In this document: one piece after another, positions 10,809-20,090 of the stretch
Layout of the letters: each line of letters starts with the position of its first letter
How positions within the stretch are numbered: position 1 is the first letter of the stretch
Assembly (NCBI GenBank): GCA_002320455.1
Contig: DCKU01000186.1
Location: 25,103 to 89,102 of the forward strand
Origin: Salinisphaera sp. UBA1666
GTDB lineage: Bacteria > Pseudomonadota > Gammaproteobacteria > Nevskiales > Salinisphaeraceae
Reading direction: 5' to 3'
DNA: 64,000 nt
Notes under the pieces: model-generated
Told to the model about the DNA's origin: nothing
Seen by the model: the letters and a program-made list of their open reading frames with translations, nothing else
Database searches by the model: none
Translations under genes and position numbers: made by a program

Positions 10809-11285
10809 ATGCAGACTCTTCAAGGAGATTTCGACGGCGAAGGCCTTCGTATCGCCGTCGTCGCCACCCGCTGGAACGATGAGATCGTCGATCGTCTGAT
10901 CGAGGGCGCGGCCGACGTGCTGACCGATTGCGGCGTGGATGATGACGACATCACAGTGGTCAAGGTGCCGGGCGCCTTCGAGATTCCGCTGGCCGTTGAC
11001 CGACTGGCCGAATCCGGCGATTACGACGGCATCGTGGCGCTGGGCTGCGTGATTCGCGGCGACACGCCGCATTTTGACTACGTGGCCGGTGAATGCTCGA
11101 AGGGTCTGACCGCCGCCATGCTCGAATACGGCTTGCCCGTGGGCTTTGGGGTGATTACGGCGGACAACGCCGAACAGGCCGATGCCCGTGCCCAGCCGGA
11201 CGAAGAGCACAACAAGGGCGCCGAATCAGCCAGCGCGGTCGTGGAGATGATCACGCTGCTTCGCCAGATTGAAGGCGACGAGTAA
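10809..11285 (+). CDS. ribH: 6,7-dimethyl-8-ribityllumazine synthase
   Basis: It condenses the RibD product with dihydroxybutanone phosphate to form lumazine. The 158-aa protein carries the family motifs VVATRWN, VPGAFEIP, GCVIRGDTPHFDYV and the His-containing catalytic region DTPHF, then GFGVITADNAEQA. It is 3 bp upstream of nusB. The supplier of dihydroxybutanone phosphate (RibB) is not encoded in this window. Confidence 0.95.
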   Translation: MQTLQGDFDGEGLRIAVVATRWNDEIVDRLIEGAADVLTDCGVDDDDITVVKVPGAFEIPLAVDRLAESGDYDGIVALGCVIRGDTPHFDYVAGECSKGLTAAMLEYGLPVGFGVITADNAEQADARAQPDEEHNKGAESASAVVEMITLLRQIEGDE

Positions 11286-11288
11286 CCA

Positions 11289-11966
11289 ATGCCCATTCGC
11301 AATCAGTCGCTGGGCGACGCCGCCGACGAAGACGAGCACGATAAACACGACGCCGGCGACGCGGCCAAAGACCAGACTGCTCAGGCGCCCGAGGCCGACT
11401 CCGGAGCGAACGCGCAGGCGGCCGAGATCGCTGCGGCGCAGGCCCCGCCGCCCGACGAAGAGGAGGTCGGTGAAGGCCAAGGTGTCAGCGCCGACGGGCT
11501 GCCGGCCTTGCCGCCCAAGATGCCGGGCGGTGGGCGTATCCGGGCACGTATGGCCGCCGTGCAGGCCATCTATCAATGGCGAATGTCGGGAACCGAGATC
11601 GGCGAGCTGATCATCCAGTTCGCCACCGCCGGTCGACTACGCGATCTGGATCGGGCGTACTTCGAGATGCTGATTCGCGGCGTGGTCCACGACGTGGCCG
11701 GCCTCGAGCAGGCCTTTGATACCCACCTGTCGCGCCCGGCCGTGCAGCTGGACCCGGTGGAATACGCCATCCTGCTGCTGGCGAGCTACGAGCTGCGCGA
11801 GTGCCCGGAAATTCCGTTTGCCGCGGTGATCAACGAGGCCACCAATCTAGCCAAGATCTTTGGCGCCACCGACGGCCATCGCTTCGTCAACGGCGTGATG
11901 GACGCCGTGGCGCGGGATCTTCGAGGCGATGAGATGGCACGGAGCCGCAGAGGCCCCGGCGCCTGA
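11289..11966 (+). CDS. nusB: Antitermination factor NusB with long acidic N-terminus
   Basis: NusB binds boxA RNA with NusE (S10) in rRNA antitermination. The conserved all-helical domain runs from about residue 82 (RIRARMAAVQAIYQW) to the end (FVNGVMDAVARDLR). In front of it is an Asp/Glu/Ala-rich extension of about 80 residues that ordinary 135-170-aa NusB proteins lack. The ATG at 11289 is 3 bp after the ribH stop. An internal ATG at the domain start (near 11550) could also be used. The ribH-nusB-thiL order is conserved. Confidence 0.92.
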   Translation: MPIRNQSLGDAADEDEHDKHDAGDAAKDQTAQAPEADSGANAQAAEIAAAQAPPPDEEEVGEGQGVSADGLPALPPKMPGGGRIRARMAAVQAIYQWRMSGTEIGELIIQFATAGRLRDLDRAYFEMLIRGVVHDVAGLEQAFDTHLSRPAVQLDPVEYAILLLASYELRECPEIPFAAVINEATNLAKIFGATDGHRFVNGVMDAVARDLRGDEMARSRRGPGA

Positions 11967-11981
11967 GCGCCGCTTTCCGCC

Positions 11982-12959
11982 GTGCGCGAGTTCGAGCTGG
12001 TCGATCATCTGCGCCGGCGTCTTAAAACGACGCGGGCCGACACCCGGTTGGGCATCGGCGACGACGGTGCAGTATTGGCCCCGCCGGCCGGCACCGAGCT
12101 GGCCGTGACCACCGATACGCTGATCGCCGGCCGCCACTTTCCGGTGGACGCCACGGCCTTCGATATCGGTTACAAGGCGGCAGCCGTCAACCTGAGTGAT
12201 ATCGCAGCCATGGGGGCGGCGCCGGCGTGGCTGACGGTCGCATTGGCCGCGCCGACGCTCGACGCGGCATGGTGCGGCGCTTTTGTAGACGGCCTGCTGA
12301 CGGCCTGTTCTGCGTGTCCCGGCGAACAGCCGATCGATATCGTCGGTGGGGACACCACCCGCGCCGAGTGTCTGATGATCAGCGTGACCGCGATCGGCCA
12401 GGTACCGGCCGGCCGGGCCGTGCGTCGAAGCGGGGCACGTATCGGCGACGTGATTCTGGTGACCGGTACGCTGGGCGATGCCGCGGCGGGTCTAGATCTC
12501 TGGGCGCGTCGCCACGCCCATGACGCCACCATCGACGCCCTCGTCGCGCGCCTGAATCGGCCGCCGCTACGTCGCGGCTCTGCGCTGGCCGGGCGTGCGC
12601 ACGCGGCCGTGGATATCTCTGACGGGTTTCTGGCCGATCTCGGGCATATCCTGGCGGCCTCGGGCGTCGGTGCCCGGGTCGATATCGATCTGTTGCCGGC
12701 GGCCGACGCATTGGCCGATGTCGCGCCCGACGCGGCGACGTTTCGGCGCTGGCAGGCGGCTGGTGGCGACGACTATGAGCTGTGTATCGCCGCTGCGCCG
12801 GATCAGGTGGATGCCCTGCGTGATGCGCTGGGCTGCGCGCTCACCGTGGTCGGCGAGATCGTGGCCGAGCCGGGGCTGGTCTGTCTGGACCGGTTGGGCC
12901 GAACGGTCGCGCCCGACACCCTGGGGCCGCCCGGCTGGGACCATTTCGACCCAGGCTGA
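11982..12959 (+). CDS. thiL: Thiamine-monophosphate kinase
   Basis: It phosphorylates thiamine monophosphate to the active diphosphate with ATP. The 325-aa protein starts with GTG at 11982. It shows the AIR-synthase-like fold motifs: GIGDDGAVL (residues about 24-32), TTDTLIAGRHFP, VNLSDIAAMGA, GGDTTRA and DISDGFLADLGH. It follows nusB by 15 bp. The N-terminal MREFELVDHLRRRL is typical, which supports the GTG start. Confidence 0.94.
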   Translation: MREFELVDHLRRRLKTTRADTRLGIGDDGAVLAPPAGTELAVTTDTLIAGRHFPVDATAFDIGYKAAAVNLSDIAAMGAAPAWLTVALAAPTLDAAWCGAFVDGLLTACSACPGEQPIDIVGGDTTRAECLMISVTAIGQVPAGRAVRRSGARIGDVILVTGTLGDAAAGLDLWARRHAHDATIDALVARLNRPPLRRGSALAGRAHAAVDISDGFLADLGHILAASGVGARVDIDLLPAADALADVAPDAATFRRWQAAGGDDYELCIAAAPDQVDALRDALGCALTVVGEIVAEPGLVCLDRLGRTVAPDTLGPPGWDHFDPG

Positions 12960-13039
12960 TACCGGGCGTCGGCTGCGGATGCGTTGCCCGGCGCGGTAGA
13001 CTAACGGGCTGATTCGAGCTACCCGAGCCATACCCGCCG

Positions 13040-14428
13040 ATGCTGCATCTCTACAACAGCCTAACGCGCGCCCGCGAGCCGCTCACCACCCTCGAGCCCG
13101 GCGTGGTACGGCTGTATGTCTGCGGCATCACGGTCTACGACTACTGTCATTTGGGCCACGCCCGGTTTCTGATCGTCTTCGACATGTTCACGCGGTTCCT
13201 GCGCGCACAGGGCTGGCAGGTGCGCTACGTGCGTAACGTCACCGATATTGACGACAAGATCATCAATCGCGCGGCCGAAAGCGGGGTCGACGCCGACGAA
13301 ATCGCGACACGTTTCACCCATGCGATGAGCGAGGATGAAGCCGCGCTCGGGCTGACCGCACCCGACGTCGAGCCGCGGGCCACGGCCCACATCGACGACA
13401 TCATCGCGATGATTTCGACGCTGATCGACAAGGGCGCGGCCTACGTCGGCGACAACGGCGACGTGTATTACGACGTCTCGACGTTCGCGCGCTACGGGGC
13501 GTTGTCGGGGCGTGATACGGCCGAGCTGCGCTCGGGCGCGCGTATTGCCGTCAATGAATCCAAGGACGATCCGCTGGATTTTGTGCTCTGGAAGCCGGCC
13601 AAAGACGGCGAGCCGGCCTGGGATTCGCCGTGGGGGCCGGGCCGCCCCGGCTGGCATATCGAGTGCTCGGCCATGTCGACCTGCTGCCTGGGCGACACCT
13701 TCGATATCCACGGCGGCGGGCTGGATCTACAGTTTCCGCATCACGAAAACGAGATCGCGCAGAGCGAGGCCGCCACCGGCAAGCCCTACGTCGGTTTGTG
13801 GATGCACAACGGCTTTGTCACCGTCGATGACGAGAAGATGTCGAAGTCGCTGGGCAATTTTCTGACCGTGCGCGACGTGCTGGCCGATTACGACGCCGAA
13901 AGCGTGCGCTATTTCGTGCTATCGACCCACTATCGCAGCCCATTGGCCTATAACGGACCGGCCATGGATGCCGCGGTCAACGCGCTGTCGCGCCTCTACA
14001 CGACGCTGCGCGATGCGCCGGACGACGCTAACGCGGACACGAGCACGCTAGCATCCGATCGCGAGCGGTTTTTTGCGGCCATGCACGACGATCTCAATAC
14101 ACCGGCCGCTATCGCCGTGTTGTTTGATCTAGCCCGGCGTGCCAACCGCTGCGACACCGCCGGCGAGGCCGCCGCGCTGGCTGCGCTCATACGCGAGCTT
14201 GGCCGGACGATCGGCCTGCTCGGTCAGACGCCCGAGACGTTTCTGCAAGGCGGGGGCGCGGCCGAGGGTGATCTCTCGGCCGAGCGTATCGAGTCGATGC
14301 TGGCCGCCCGCCGCGAGGCCCGGGCCAACAAAGACTTCGCCGCAGCCGATGCAATCCGGGACGAACTGACCGGCGCGGGCATCACGCTCGAAGATACCGC
14401 CGACGGAACGAAATGGCGCCGCGGGTAG
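13040..14428 (+). CDS. cysS: Cysteinyl-tRNA synthetase
   Basis: A class I synthetase that charges tRNA-Cys. The 462-aa protein has the zinc ligand Cys28 in YVCGITVYD, the HIGH-type motif HLGH (37-40), the second zinc region (WHIECSAMS ... FPHHENE) and KMSKS at 266-270. The C-terminal DALR-like domain ends in GITLEDTADGTKWRRG. It converges on folD with a 33-bp gap. Confidence 0.97.
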   Translation: MLHLYNSLTRAREPLTTLEPGVVRLYVCGITVYDYCHLGHARFLIVFDMFTRFLRAQGWQVRYVRNVTDIDDKIINRAAESGVDADEIATRFTHAMSEDEAALGLTAPDVEPRATAHIDDIIAMISTLIDKGAAYVGDNGDVYYDVSTFARYGALSGRDTAELRSGARIAVNESKDDPLDFVLWKPAKDGEPAWDSPWGPGRPGWHIECSAMSTCCLGDTFDIHGGGLDLQFPHHENEIAQSEAATGKPYVGLWMHNGFVTVDDEKMSKSLGNFLTVRDVLADYDAESVRYFVLSTHYRSPLAYNGPAMDAAVNALSRLYTTLRDAPDDANADTSTLASDRERFFAAMHDDLNTPAAIAVLFDLARRANRCDTAGEAAALAALIRELGRTIGLLGQTPETFLQGGGAAEGDLSAERIESMLAARREARANKDFAAADAIRDELTGAGITLEDTADGTKWRRG

Positions 14429-14461
14429 CGCGCCACCCGCGAGGCCAGGCTCACGATCGAG

Positions 14462-15343
14462 TTACGCCGTAGGGGCAATCGGCGTAGGGCTGGCTTCACG
14501 TAGCTCGGCGGCGCGCAGGGTGTTGGCCATCAACATGGCCACGGTCATGGGCCCCACGCCGCCCGGCACGGGCGTAATCCACGCTGCGCGCTCGGCGGCC
14601 GCTTCGAAAGCCACATCGCCGACCAGCTTGCCGGATTCCAGCCGGTTCATGCCCACGTCGATGACGGTGGCGCCGGGCTTGATCCACTCGCCCTGAATCA
14701 ACCCCGGTTTGCCCACGCCCACTACCAGGATATCGGCGCGTGCGACCTCGCCGGCCAGGTCTTCGGTAAAGCGGTGACACACCGTAGTCGTTGCCCCCTT
14801 GAGTAGAAACTCCAGCGCCATGGGCCGGCCCACGATGTTCGAGGCCCCGACCACCACGGCCTGGCGCCCGCGAAACGGCTCGTCCACGGCCTCCAGCAGG
14901 CGGATGATGCCCAGCGGCGTACATGCGCGCAGCAACGGCACACGCTGTGCCAGCCGCCCTACGTTATAGGGATGAAAGCCGTCGACATCCTTATCGGGGC
15001 GGATCCGCTCCAGTACCGCGCTGGCGTTGATGTGCGCCGGCAACGGCAACTGGACCAGAATACCGTCGATGGCATCGTCGGCGTTATACCCGTCGATGAG
15101 TTCAAGTAGCGCGTCCTGGCTGATGTCCGAGGCCGGATAATCGGCCCGTGAGACCAGGCCCACGTTCTCGCAGGCCTGAATCTTCTTGCCGACGTAAACC
15201 TGCGAGGCCGGGTCCTCGCCGACTAGAATGACCGCCAGGCCCGGCGCTCGCTGGCCGCGCTCTCGGCGATCGTCGATCGCCTGTTTTACCGCTTGGCGGT
15301 GGTCGGAGGCGATTTGTTTCCCATCGATCAGCCGAGCGGACAT
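14462..15343 (-). CDS. folD: Bifunctional methylenetetrahydrofolate dehydrogenase/cyclohydrolase
   Basis: FolD interconverts 5,10-methylene-THF, methenyl-THF and 10-formyl-THF. The 293-aa protein shows [10 protein letters not shown] with the catalytic lysine, [23 protein letters not shown], then the NADP Rossmann motif [11 protein letters not shown]. The usual PCTP motif reads ACTP here. The C-terminal [17 protein letters not shown] is intact. It is divergent from tRNA-Pro. Confidence 0.95.
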   Translation of the reverse strand: MSARLIDGKQIASDHRQAVKQAIDDRRERGQRAPGLAVILVGEDPASQVYVGKKIQACENVGLVSRADYPASDISQDALLELIDGYNADDAIDGILVQLPLPAHINASAVLERIRPDKDVDGFHPYNVGRLAQRVPLLRACTPLGIIRLLEAVDEPFRGRQAVVVGASNIVGRPMALEFLLKGATTTVCHRFTEDLAGEVARADILVVGVGKPGLIQGEWIKPGATVIDVGMNRLESGKLVGDVAFEAAAERAAWITPVPGGVGPMTVAMLMANTLRAAELREASPTPIAPTA

Positions 15344-15532
15344 AGGCGGCGTGCAACACTATAAGGACAATACGGGCAGCGATTTTCGCACGCGCTCCGC
15401 AAGGCGACAATTCAGACCGCTGGCGCGCATCCCCGACCTGACGCACCAAGCGCTGCGAGCCCCGACGTGAAATCTTCGCCCTAACGAGATCTTCCCCATG
15501 ACGGGACAATCCCGATACACTAAGCGCCTCGT

Positions 15533-15609
15533 CGGGGCATAGCGCAGCCTGGTAGCGCGTCTGCTTTGGGAGCAGAAGGTCACAGGTTCGAATCCTGTTG
15601 CCCCGACCA
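15533..15609 (+). tRNA. tRNA-Pro (UGG)
   Basis: A complete 77-nt cloverleaf. The acceptor CGGGGCA (15533-15539) pairs with TGCCCCG, the D arm contains AGCGCAGCCTGGTAGCGC, the anticodon stem TCTGC/GCAGA carries the loop TTTGGGA with anticodon TGG, the T arm is CAGGTTCGAATCCTG, the discriminator is A and CCA is encoded at 15607-15609. Confidence 0.97.
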
Positions 15610-15620
15610 TTAATATCGTT

Positions 15621-16343
15621 TTATCGATTGGGCGGCCAGTTCTTGAAATGCTTGGGCCGCGGCGGCGCGTAGGTGCGGATCTTCGAGGTCGTAAGCCCCT
15701 GTGTCACCAGGCTCTCTGCCAGTTTGACCGCGGCCGACACACCGTCGATGACCGGCACGCCGGTGCGCTCGATTACCCGTGCGGTGAGCCCCGACATGCC
15801 GCCACAGCCGAGGCATATCGCCTCGGCGCGGTCGTGCTCGACCGCATGCGCGGCTTTCTCCACGATGATGTCGATGGCCGCCTCCGGGTCGCGCTCGAGC
15901 TCCAGTACCGCGAGGCCGCTGGCGTGCACCGAGGCACAACGTTCGAACAGCCCGGCGAGCTTCAGGCGGTCCTCAATCATCGGCACGGCACGATCCAGCG
16001 TAGTGACCACCGAATACTTGTGGCCCACGAACATCGCCGTGGCGGCCGCTGCTTCGGTGATATCCACGACGGGCACATCGAACAGCTCCTGCAGGCCCTC
16101 GCGGCCGTGTTCGCCGTAGCCGGCCTGCACGATGGCGTCGTATTCGCCCTTGTAGGCGCGGATACTTTCCATGACGGCGACCGCCGCAACATAACTTTCG
16201 TAATTACCCTCGACCGAGTCGGCGCCAAAGATCGGGGTGATCGGGATGATCTCGGTGTCGGGCAGGGCGACGCGACGGGCCTGGTCGGCGATCGCGCGGG
16301 TCATCGATTCGGTCGTGTTGACGTTGGCTACAAGTATTCGCAT
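15621..16343 (-). CDS. Asp/Glu/hydantoin (allantoin) racemase family protein
   Basis: A 240-aa cytoplasmic protein of the aspartate/glutamate/hydantoin racemase family. In an allantoin operon its likely role is allantoin racemase, giving PuuE its preferred enantiomer. The N-terminal MRILVANVNTTESMT fits the family. The second catalytic cysteine is present in LGCGGM. The first, usually in an ACFGDPG-like motif, is replaced: the sequence reads QAGYGEHG with glycine at that place. I believe this is a known subfamily form, so it may not be a racemase. It is the last gene of the minus-strand allantoin operon, 24 bp after the permease. Confidence 0.8.
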   Translation of the reverse strand: MRILVANVNTTESMTRAIADQARRVALPDTEIIPITPIFGADSVEGNYESYVAAVAVMESIRAYKGEYDAIVQAGYGEHGREGLQELFDVPVVDITEAAAATAMFVGHKYSVVTTLDRAVPMIEDRLKLAGLFERCASVHASGLAVLELERDPEAAIDIIVEKAAHAVEHDRAEAICLGCGGMSGLTARVIERTGVPVIDGVSAAVKLAESLVTQGLTTSKIRTYAPPRPKHFKNWPPNR

Positions 16344-16367
16344 GACAATAATGTCCGCTTGGAAAAA

Positions 16368-17870
16368 TCAGACCGCCGGGCGCGAGATGGCTTCGCCCGA
16401 CACGTCGGCCGCCTTTAGATCGTTGGGTGTCATGACGCGATACAGCAGGCCGGCCAGAATCGCGCCAATGAACCAGGAGAAGCCGGCCACGGCTTGGAAG
16501 ATCGGCAGCAGGCTGACGAGCACCGCTACGATCGCGGCCGGCACGAGTGCGGCGAACGCGCGGCGATTGATGCCGGCGCGGTAGTAGTAATCGCCGCTGG
16601 CGGCCTCGCTGTACAGATCGGGCACGTTGACGCGCTGGCGGCGCACGAGCCAGTAGTCGGTCATGATCAAGCCGAAGAACGGGCCGAGCACCGCCCCTAG
16701 GCCGCCAAGGAAATACTCGATGACCAGCGGGCTGTTGTAGAGGTTCCACGGCAGGATCACGACGCCAAGCAGCGCGCTGAGCAATCCGGCTCGCTGGAAG
16801 TTCAGCACTTTCGGCGCGAGATCCGCGAGCATGTAGATCGGGGCAACGAAATTGGCGACCAGATTCACGGCGATGGTCAGCACGATCAGCGCCAGCGAGG
16901 CCGCCACGCGCCAGCCTGGCTCGGGAATCGAGCGCACGATATCGGCGGGGCTGGCGATGATCTGGCCGTTGATATGAAACTGGGCGCCGGCCAGCACGAT
17001 CACGATCGCCGCGAAGACCAGCATGTTGATCGGGATGCCGACGAGATTGCCCACGACAATCGCGCGTCGATCCCGCGCGCAGCGGGTGAAATCACAGACG
17101 TTGAGTGCGAACGTCCCGTAAATGACCACCCACAGGCCCGCACCGGCGAGAATCTTCTGCCACATGGCCGCACCGGTCAGCGGCGCATCGACCGACCAGG
17201 CGATGTTGAAATCCGCCCGCACGAGCACCCAGCCCGCCAGCGCCAGCATGGTGACCAGAATCACCGGCCCGGCGAAAGCCACATAGCGGCGCACCATGGC
17301 CATGCCGTAGCTGACGATCACCACCTGGGCGATCCACAAGAGGGCGAACGACAGCCAGCCCAGTAATGACAGACCCAGCAGGATCGTGTTGTCCAGCGCT
17401 GCCAGCGCAGGGAAGAGCGTGGTCAACAACACGCCCAGCACCGAGGCCGCCAGATAGGTCTGAATACCGAACCAGACAATCGCGATCACGCCACGCGCGA
17501 TGGCCGGCACGCGCCCCCCGCGGATGCCGAAGGCGATGCGGCTGACCACCGGAAACGGCACGCCGGTGCGCTCGCCGACAAAGCCCGAGAGCGTGAGCAT
17601 GCCGAACAGAATGAGCGCGCCAATGGCGAACGTGAGCAGAATCTGCCAGGCGCCGAGACCGAGCGCGAACAGGCCGATAGCAAACGTGTAGTTGCCCAGG
17701 CTGTGTACGTCGTTGGCCCACAGCGTGAATACGTGATACGCGCCCCAGGGGCGCTGCTTGTCGGTGACGGGCGCCAGATCACGGTTGTACAGGCGCGGGC
17801 TCGGAAAACCGGCCGATGTCGCTTGGGCGCGCGCGGCCGGGGCGGCGGCTGGGTTCGAGGCGCCACTCAT
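16368..17870 (-). CDS. NCS1 family nucleobase/allantoin permease
   Basis: A 500-aa inner-membrane transporter with about 12 hydrophobic segments. The N-terminal SPRLYNRDLAPV and the WGAYHVFTLWANDVHSLGNYTFAIG segment are typical of NCS1 (cytosine/allantoin/hydantoin) symporters. The open frame extends further upstream, but the ATG at 17868-17870 (MSGASNP) overlaps the allA stop by 4 bp and is the likely start. Lying between racemase and ureidoglycolate lyase genes, it most likely imports allantoin or a related ureide. Confidence 0.88.
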   Translation of the reverse strand: MSGASNPAAAPAARAQATSAGFPSPRLYNRDLAPVTDKQRPWGAYHVFTLWANDVHSLGNYTFAIGLFALGLGAWQILLTFAIGALILFGMLTLSGFVGERTGVPFPVVSRIAFGIRGGRVPAIARGVIAIVWFGIQTYLAASVLGVLLTTLFPALAALDNTILLGLSLLGWLSFALLWIAQVVIVSYGMAMVRRYVAFAGPVILVTMLALAGWVLVRADFNIAWSVDAPLTGAAMWQKILAGAGLWVVIYGTFALNVCDFTRCARDRRAIVVGNLVGIPINMLVFAAIVIVLAGAQFHINGQIIASPADIVRSIPEPGWRVAASLALIVLTIAVNLVANFVAPIYMLADLAPKVLNFQRAGLLSALLGVVILPWNLYNSPLVIEYFLGGLGAVLGPFFGLIMTDYWLVRRQRVNVPDLYSEAASGDYYYRAGINRRAFAALVPAAIVAVLVSLLPIFQAVAGFSWFIGAILAGLLYRVMTPNDLKAADVSGEAISRPAV

Positions 17871-18403
17871 CGGGGCCACCCGTCGCCAAAGTCGAGCATC
17901 ACGTTGGCGTGGATCGGGGTTTCGTCGCAGTTGGCCCCCGGCCCGCCGCGGTGCACCTCGACGAACGCACAGTCGGCGTCCAGCGCGATCATCGGGTGAT
18001 GCCATACCCCGCGGTGATAATTGATGCCCTGGTGGCCGTCAGCGACGAATGCCCGAAAATCCGATACGCCCGGGGCCTGGCCAGCGGGCGCCACGACCAC
18101 TAGATAACGCTGGCCGTTCAACGGCATGAACACCTGGGTGCCCAGCGGATGACGCTCCATGACCCGTAGTGGGACGGGGCGGGCTTCGGCGACGCAGGTC
18201 ACGATACTCACCGCGGCGTGGCCGCCCTCGGCGTCGAGATCCAGCTGGGCTAAATCCGGAAAACGTCGCCCCTTGCCCTGATTGATCGGGCGGGAGTCGC
18301 CGCCGGCCTCGATGACATCGCCGAACGGTGCAAAGCCTGCGGCGGTCAGGGGCTCGGCGACGAGATGAATAGGTTGGCCGTGTTGGTTTTGTACGTTGGC
18401 CAT
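17867..18403 (-). CDS. allA: Ureidoglycolate lyase
   Basis: It cleaves ureidoglycolate to glyoxylate and urea, the last step of allantoin breakdown. The 178-aa protein starts at the ATG at 18401-18403 behind GGAGGAGACCC, a strong ribosome site; the frame is open further upstream but would overlap puuE. Family motifs are INQGKGRRFPDLA, ERHPLGTQVFMPL and YHRGVWHHPM. It overlaps the permease start (ATGA) and follows puuE by 22 bp. Confidence 0.92.
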   Translation of the reverse strand: MANVQNQHGQPIHLVAEPLTAAGFAPFGDVIEAGGDSRPINQGKGRRFPDLAQLDLDAEGGHAAVSIVTCVAEARPVPLRVMERHPLGTQVFMPLNGQRYLVVVAPAGQAPGVSDFRAFVADGHQGINYHRGVWHHPMIALDADCAFVEVHRGGPGANCDETPIHANVMLDFGDGWPR

Positions 18404-18425
18404 GGGTCTCCTCCGATGCCGATTC

Positions 18426-19358
18426 TCAGTCGGCTGATTGATACGGATGCACGTCGCGCCAGTGCCGGGCGATCGCTTCGCGGGTGGTGACCCACACGTC
18501 GTCAAAGCCGGCGACGTAATCGAGAAAGCGCGCGACGGCCGCCGCGCGCGCCGGGCGCCCGGCGATACGACAGTGCAGGCCCACCGACAGCATCTTGGGC
18601 GCGGTCGCACCTTCGGCGTAGAGCATGTCGAAGGCGTCTTTGAGATAGGTGAAGAACTGTTCGCCGGAGTTGAAGCCCTGGGGCGCCACGAAGCGCATGT
18701 CGTTGGTATCCAGCGTGTAGGGCACGATCAGCTGCGGCTCGGCCACGCCCGGCACGTGTTCCCAGTAGGGCAGGTCGTCGGCGTAAGAATCGGCGTCGTA
18801 GACAAATCCGCCGTGCTCGGCCACGAGACGCCGCGTATTGGGCCCGCAGCGCCCGGTATACCAGCCGACGGGCGTGATGCCGGTTGCATCTTCGATGGCC
18901 GCCACGGCCTTGTCGATATGCGCGCGCTCGGTCGCCTCGTCGACGTACTGATAGTCGATCCAGCGCCAGCCGTGACAGGCGATCTCGAAGCCGGCATCGG
19001 CCAGGGCGCGAACGGCATCCGGGTGGCGCTCGGCGGCCATGCCCACGGCGAACACGGTGGCGGTCAGGTTGCGCTGCCTGAACAGCCGCAGCAGACGCCA
19101 GACGCCGGCCCGGCTGCCGTATTCATAGAGCCACTCCATGCTCATGTGGCGCACGCCGGGGCGGGCGTCGGTGCCCACCATCTCGGAAAGAAAGCTTTCC
19201 GAGGCCGCGTCGCCGTGCAGGATGTTGTTCTCGGCCCCCTCTTCGTAGTTGATGACGAATTGCAGTGCCAGGCGTGCGCCGCCGGGCCAGGCGGCGGCCG
19301 GCGGCTGGGCGCCGTAGCCGATCATGTCGCGGGGGTAATCGTTCATACGGATATCCAT
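18426..19358 (-). CDS. puuE: Allantoinase PuuE (polysaccharide-deacetylase fold)
   Basis: It hydrolyses allantoin to allantoate without metal-dependent amidohydrolase chemistry, using a NodB-type fold. The 310-aa protein has the PuuE hallmarks: YPRDMIGYGAQPP near the start, LALQFVINYEEGAENN, GRAGVWRLLRLF-like text, IACHGWRWIDY and GWYTGRCGPNTRRL. The alternative start is ATG at 19346 (MNDYPRD). It lies 9 bp downstream of the GntR regulator gene and 22 bp upstream of allA. Confidence 0.94.
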   Translation of the reverse strand: MDIRMNDYPRDMIGYGAQPPAAAWPGGARLALQFVINYEEGAENNILHGDAASESFLSEMVGTDARPGVRHMSMEWLYEYGSRAGVWRLLRLFRQRNLTATVFAVGMAAERHPDAVRALADAGFEIACHGWRWIDYQYVDEATERAHIDKAVAAIEDATGITPVGWYTGRCGPNTRRLVAEHGGFVYDADSYADDLPYWEHVPGVAEPQLIVPYTLDTNDMRFVAPQGFNSGEQFFTYLKDAFDMLYAEGATAPKMLSVGLHCRIAGRPARAAAVARFLDYVAGFDDVWVTTREAIARHWRDVHPYQSAD

Positions 19359-19367
19359 GGATGAAGG

Positions 19368-20090
19368 TCAAGCTCGGCGGGTGCGGCCGAGCAGGTCTGA
19401 AAGCGATGGGGAGGCGGTCTCGGCGGCCGAAAGGTTCAAGCGTTCTTCGCAGTCCTCGAGATGCGCGGCCAGCTCGGCCTGCGCTTCGCCGATATCGCCG
19501 CGCTCGATGATCGCCAGAAGGCGCTCGTGATCGGCTTCGGCGCAGGGCCCGGCCTCGCGTGTCTCGAACAGCGCGATGATCAGCGAAGAGCGCCCGATCA
19601 ATTCGTCGAGAAATTCCAGTAGAACGCTGTTGCCGGCCGGTTCAGCCAGCCGGCGATGGAAGTCCCCGGAGGCCCGAATCATGGCTTGTCGGTCATGGGC
19701 TGCGTGTGCGGCCCGGTCGTCGTTCAGGCAGGTCTGAAGACGTTCGACGAGGCGGGCATGACCGGTGCTGTCCAACCCTGCCAGCGTGTCGGCCAGCAGC
19801 GTGGACTCGAGCAGGCGGCGCGCTGCGAATACTTCGTGGGCCTCGGCCGGGCTGGGCTGCCAGACCACCGCTCCCCGATTGGGACGGATATCCACCAGTT
19901 TATCGGCCGCCAGATGAAACAGGGCCTTGCGCACGACCGTGCGGCTCACGCCGTAGATATCGCCCAGGCCGGTTTCGGACAAACGGGTGCCCGGCGCCAT
20001 TCGCTGTTCGTAAATCGCCTCGGCGATATCGCGTCGAATCTGCTGGTCGATTGGCGTTTCAGCGGTGTCGTGGCGCGTGGCCGCACTCAT
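19368..20090 (-). CDS. GntR family (FCD-domain) regulator of the allantoin operon
   Basis: A 240-aa DNA-binding protein with an N-terminal winged helix (IRRDIAEAIYEQRMAPGTRLSETGLGDIYGVSRTVVRKAL, residues about 17-55) and a C-terminal all-helical FCD ligand domain (EVFAARRLLES ... DFHRRLAE ... DHERLLAIIERGD). The ATG at 20088-20090 overlaps the allE stop by 4 bp and is chosen over the longer frame. Being inside the operon it probably controls its own operon, responding to an allantoin intermediate. The paired palindromes upstream of allE are the likely operator. Confidence 0.9.
   Translation of the reverse strand: MSAATRHDTAETPIDQQIRRDIAEAIYEQRMAPGTRLSETGLGDIYGVSRTVVRKALFHLAADKLVDIRPNRGAVVWQPSPAEAHEVFAARRLLESTLLADTLAGLDSTGHARLVERLQTCLNDDRAAHAAHDRQAMIRASGDFHRRLAEPAGNSVLLEFLDELIGRSSLIIALFETREAGPCAEADHERLLAIIERGDIGEAQAELAAHLEDCEERLNLSAAETASPSLSDLLGRTRRA

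Noticed and set aside
18438..19364. A 308-codon open frame antisense to puuE
   Set aside because: Mirror of the allantoinase gene with no recognisable domain.
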